Made by a program: the position numbers and the translations under genes
Notes under the pieces: generated by a model
Told to the model about the DNA's origin: nothing
What the model saw: the letters and a program-made list of their open reading frames with translations, nothing else
Databases searched by the model: none
Source: Chloroflexota bacterium
Lineage (GTDB): Bacteria; Chloroflexota; Dehalococcoidia; Dehalococcoidales; UBA3254
Assembly (NCBI GenBank): GCA_017860765.1
Contig: JAGDMY010000006.1
Span: 1-15,735 of the forward strand
DNA length: 15,735 bases
Direction: 5' to 3'
Part shown: positions 14,671 to 15,735 of the stretch, piece after piece
Layout: each line of letters opens with the position of its first letter
Position numbering within the stretch: position 1 is the stretch's first letter

Positions 14671-15735
14671 ATGCTTAAAGATTATCGGGAGTACATGATT
14701 CGCTGTGCCAGGTGCTCCAACTGCAAATTCATACCCCAGGCCAGAATCAGCAGCGCCAGGTACGCCTATGCTTGTCCGAGTATCAGCAAATTCCTGTTTC
14801 ATACTTATTCCGGCGGAGGCAGGTTGATTACCGCCCTGGCAATGACTGACGGCAGGATCGAGTATAGCGATAAACTGCTGGATATTATCTACCAATGCCA
14901 GATGTGCGGTGCCTGTGATATCTCCTGCAAATATAGCCTGGATATCGAGCCGCTGCAGACCATCTATGAATTCAGAATGAAATGCGTCGAGGATGGCCAG
15001 CTGCATCCCGTCCATATGGCGGTGATAGATGGACTAAGAAAAGAAGACAATATGCTGCAGAAGCCCAAGGCAGAAAGAGGAAAATGGGCTGAAGGTCTGG
15101 CTGTTAAGAATATTTATGAGCAAAAAGCCGAAGTCTATTATCATGCCGGTTGCCAGTACAGTTTTGATAGTGACCTCTGGCCGACAGCTGTAAGCGCCGT
15201 AAACCTGCTTATCCAGGCTGGTGTGGACGTCGGCATTGGCGGCAAAGAGGAAAACTGCTGCGGAGGCCGGGCATATGATCTGGGTTATTCAGGCGAGCTG
15301 ACCAAGTACGCTGAAAACAATATTGAGATGCTCCGCAACTCCGGGGCCAAAACGGTGGTTACCAGCTGCTCAGACTGCTATCATGCCTTCAAGGTCCTTT
15401 ACCATAAGATTGGACTGAAGGGGGATATCGAGGTATTGCACATCACCGAGTTCCTGGAACGTTTGCTTAAACAGGGCCGGCTGAAAACCATCAGAGAAAT
15501 ACCTGTGACGGTTACCTATCATGACCCCTGTCACCTGGGCAGATTGGGAGAAGCCTGGATCCCCTGGGAGGGCAAGATCATTACCGAACCCAGCCAGCGT
15601 TTTCGCCATGAACCGCCCAAGGTCTTCAGAAGAGGAACCTACGGGGTCTACGAGCCACCGCGCAATGTGCTCCGGAGCATTCCCGGCTTGAGGCTGGTAG
15701 AAATGGAACGTATAAAAGAATATACCTGGTGCTGC
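14671..15735 (+). CDS. GlcF/HdrD-like iron-sulfur protein with CCG domains, second copy (partial)
   Basis: The right edge cuts this gene inside its second CCG motif; 355 codons are visible. It is a paralogue of the protein at 11769-13037, alike over its whole visible length: ferredoxin-type cysteines C12/C15/C18 with C35-Pro and C76/C79/C82/C86 (CQMCGACDISC), first CCG domain C161, C196-C197-G, C233/C236, then C287 and C354-C355 at the edge. It shares the inserted segment of the second CCG domain (66 residues between C287 and C354) with the first copy, including RRGT-GVYEPPR. AGGAGGTG at 14658-14665, five bases upstream, fixes the ATG. It follows the second flavoprotein by 70 bp and is its probable electron acceptor. 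The end of the operon is not visible. Confidence 0.87.
   Translation, partial: MLKDYREYMIRCARCSNCKFIPQARISSARYAYACPSISKFLFHTYSGGGRLITALAMTDGRIEYSDKLLDIIYQCQMCGACDISCKYSLDIEPLQTIYEFRMKCVEDGQLHPVHMAVIDGLRKEDNMLQKPKAERGKWAEGLAVKNIYEQKAEVYYHAGCQYSFDSDLWPTAVSAVNLLIQAGVDVGIGGKEENCCGGRAYDLGYSGELTKYAENNIEMLRNSGAKTVVTSCSDCYHAFKVLYHKIGLKGDIEVLHITEFLERLLKQGRLKTIREIPVTVTYHDPCHLGRLGEAWIPWEGKIITEPSQRFRHEPPKVFRRGTYGVYEPPRNVLRSIPGLRLVEMERIKEYTWCC

Noticed and set aside
1..15735. CRISPR array, tRNA, rRNA, insertion sequence or phage genes
   Set aside because: No regularly spaced repeats, cloverleaf, transposase motif or integrase was found; the window is nearly all metabolic coding sequence.

Overview
The window carries two divergent, gene-dense transcription units of an anaerobic bacterium. 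No taxonomic marker gene is present. The host is probably a strict anaerobe that degrades aromatic or other recalcitrant acids. The solute-binding lipoprotein sits on a very long Pro/Ala/Thr linker, which suggests a monoderm-like envelope; Dehalococcoidia-type Chloroflexota would fit, but this is a tentative inference.

Left unit, minus strand, read from 7248 down to the left edge: an IclR-family regulator (6496-7248), a complete branched-chain-amino-acid-type (Liv/HAAT) ABC importer in the order binding protein, two permeases, two ATPases (livK, livH, livM, livG, livF; 6325 to 1508), a TIGR04076-like protein with a winged-helix-like tail (689-1438), and the first 218 codons of a fumarate-reductase-like FAD oxidoreductase cut by the left edge. 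The livM/livG and livG/livF pairs overlap. The livK-livH gap holds several RNA-level inverted repeats, which could let livK be expressed at a higher level than the permeases.

The 351-bp divergent control region (7249-7599) holds one sigma70-type promoter per direction. The rightward one is a perfect TTGACA-17-TATAAT. Around them lie a distant inverted repeat, a tandem direct repeat over the -35 and -10 boxes, and a 13-bp palindrome. These are plausible operators for the IclR protein.

Right unit, plus strand: an 892-aa molybdopterin enzyme related to the large subunit of pyrogallol-phloroglucinol transhydroxylase (7600-10278), then two modules of a VAO/PCMH-fold flavoprotein plus a double-CCG-domain iron-sulfur protein (10275-13037 and 13050 to beyond the right edge). 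The Mo protein lacks the usual N-terminal [4Fe-4S] cysteine motif, and no ferredoxin-like beta subunit of the transhydroxylase type is encoded beside it. Its stop codon overlaps the start of the first flavoprotein gene (ATGA), so the two are probably made together.

Working model (inference): the Liv-type importer takes up an aromatic or carboxylic substrate sensed by the IclR protein. The Mo protein and the flavoprotein/CCG pairs then transform it in the cytoplasm, with electrons passing from FAD to the iron-sulfur proteins rather than to oxygen or a cytochrome. The combination of a transhydroxylase-like Mo subunit with duplicated flavoprotein/CCG modules is the most unusual thing here.
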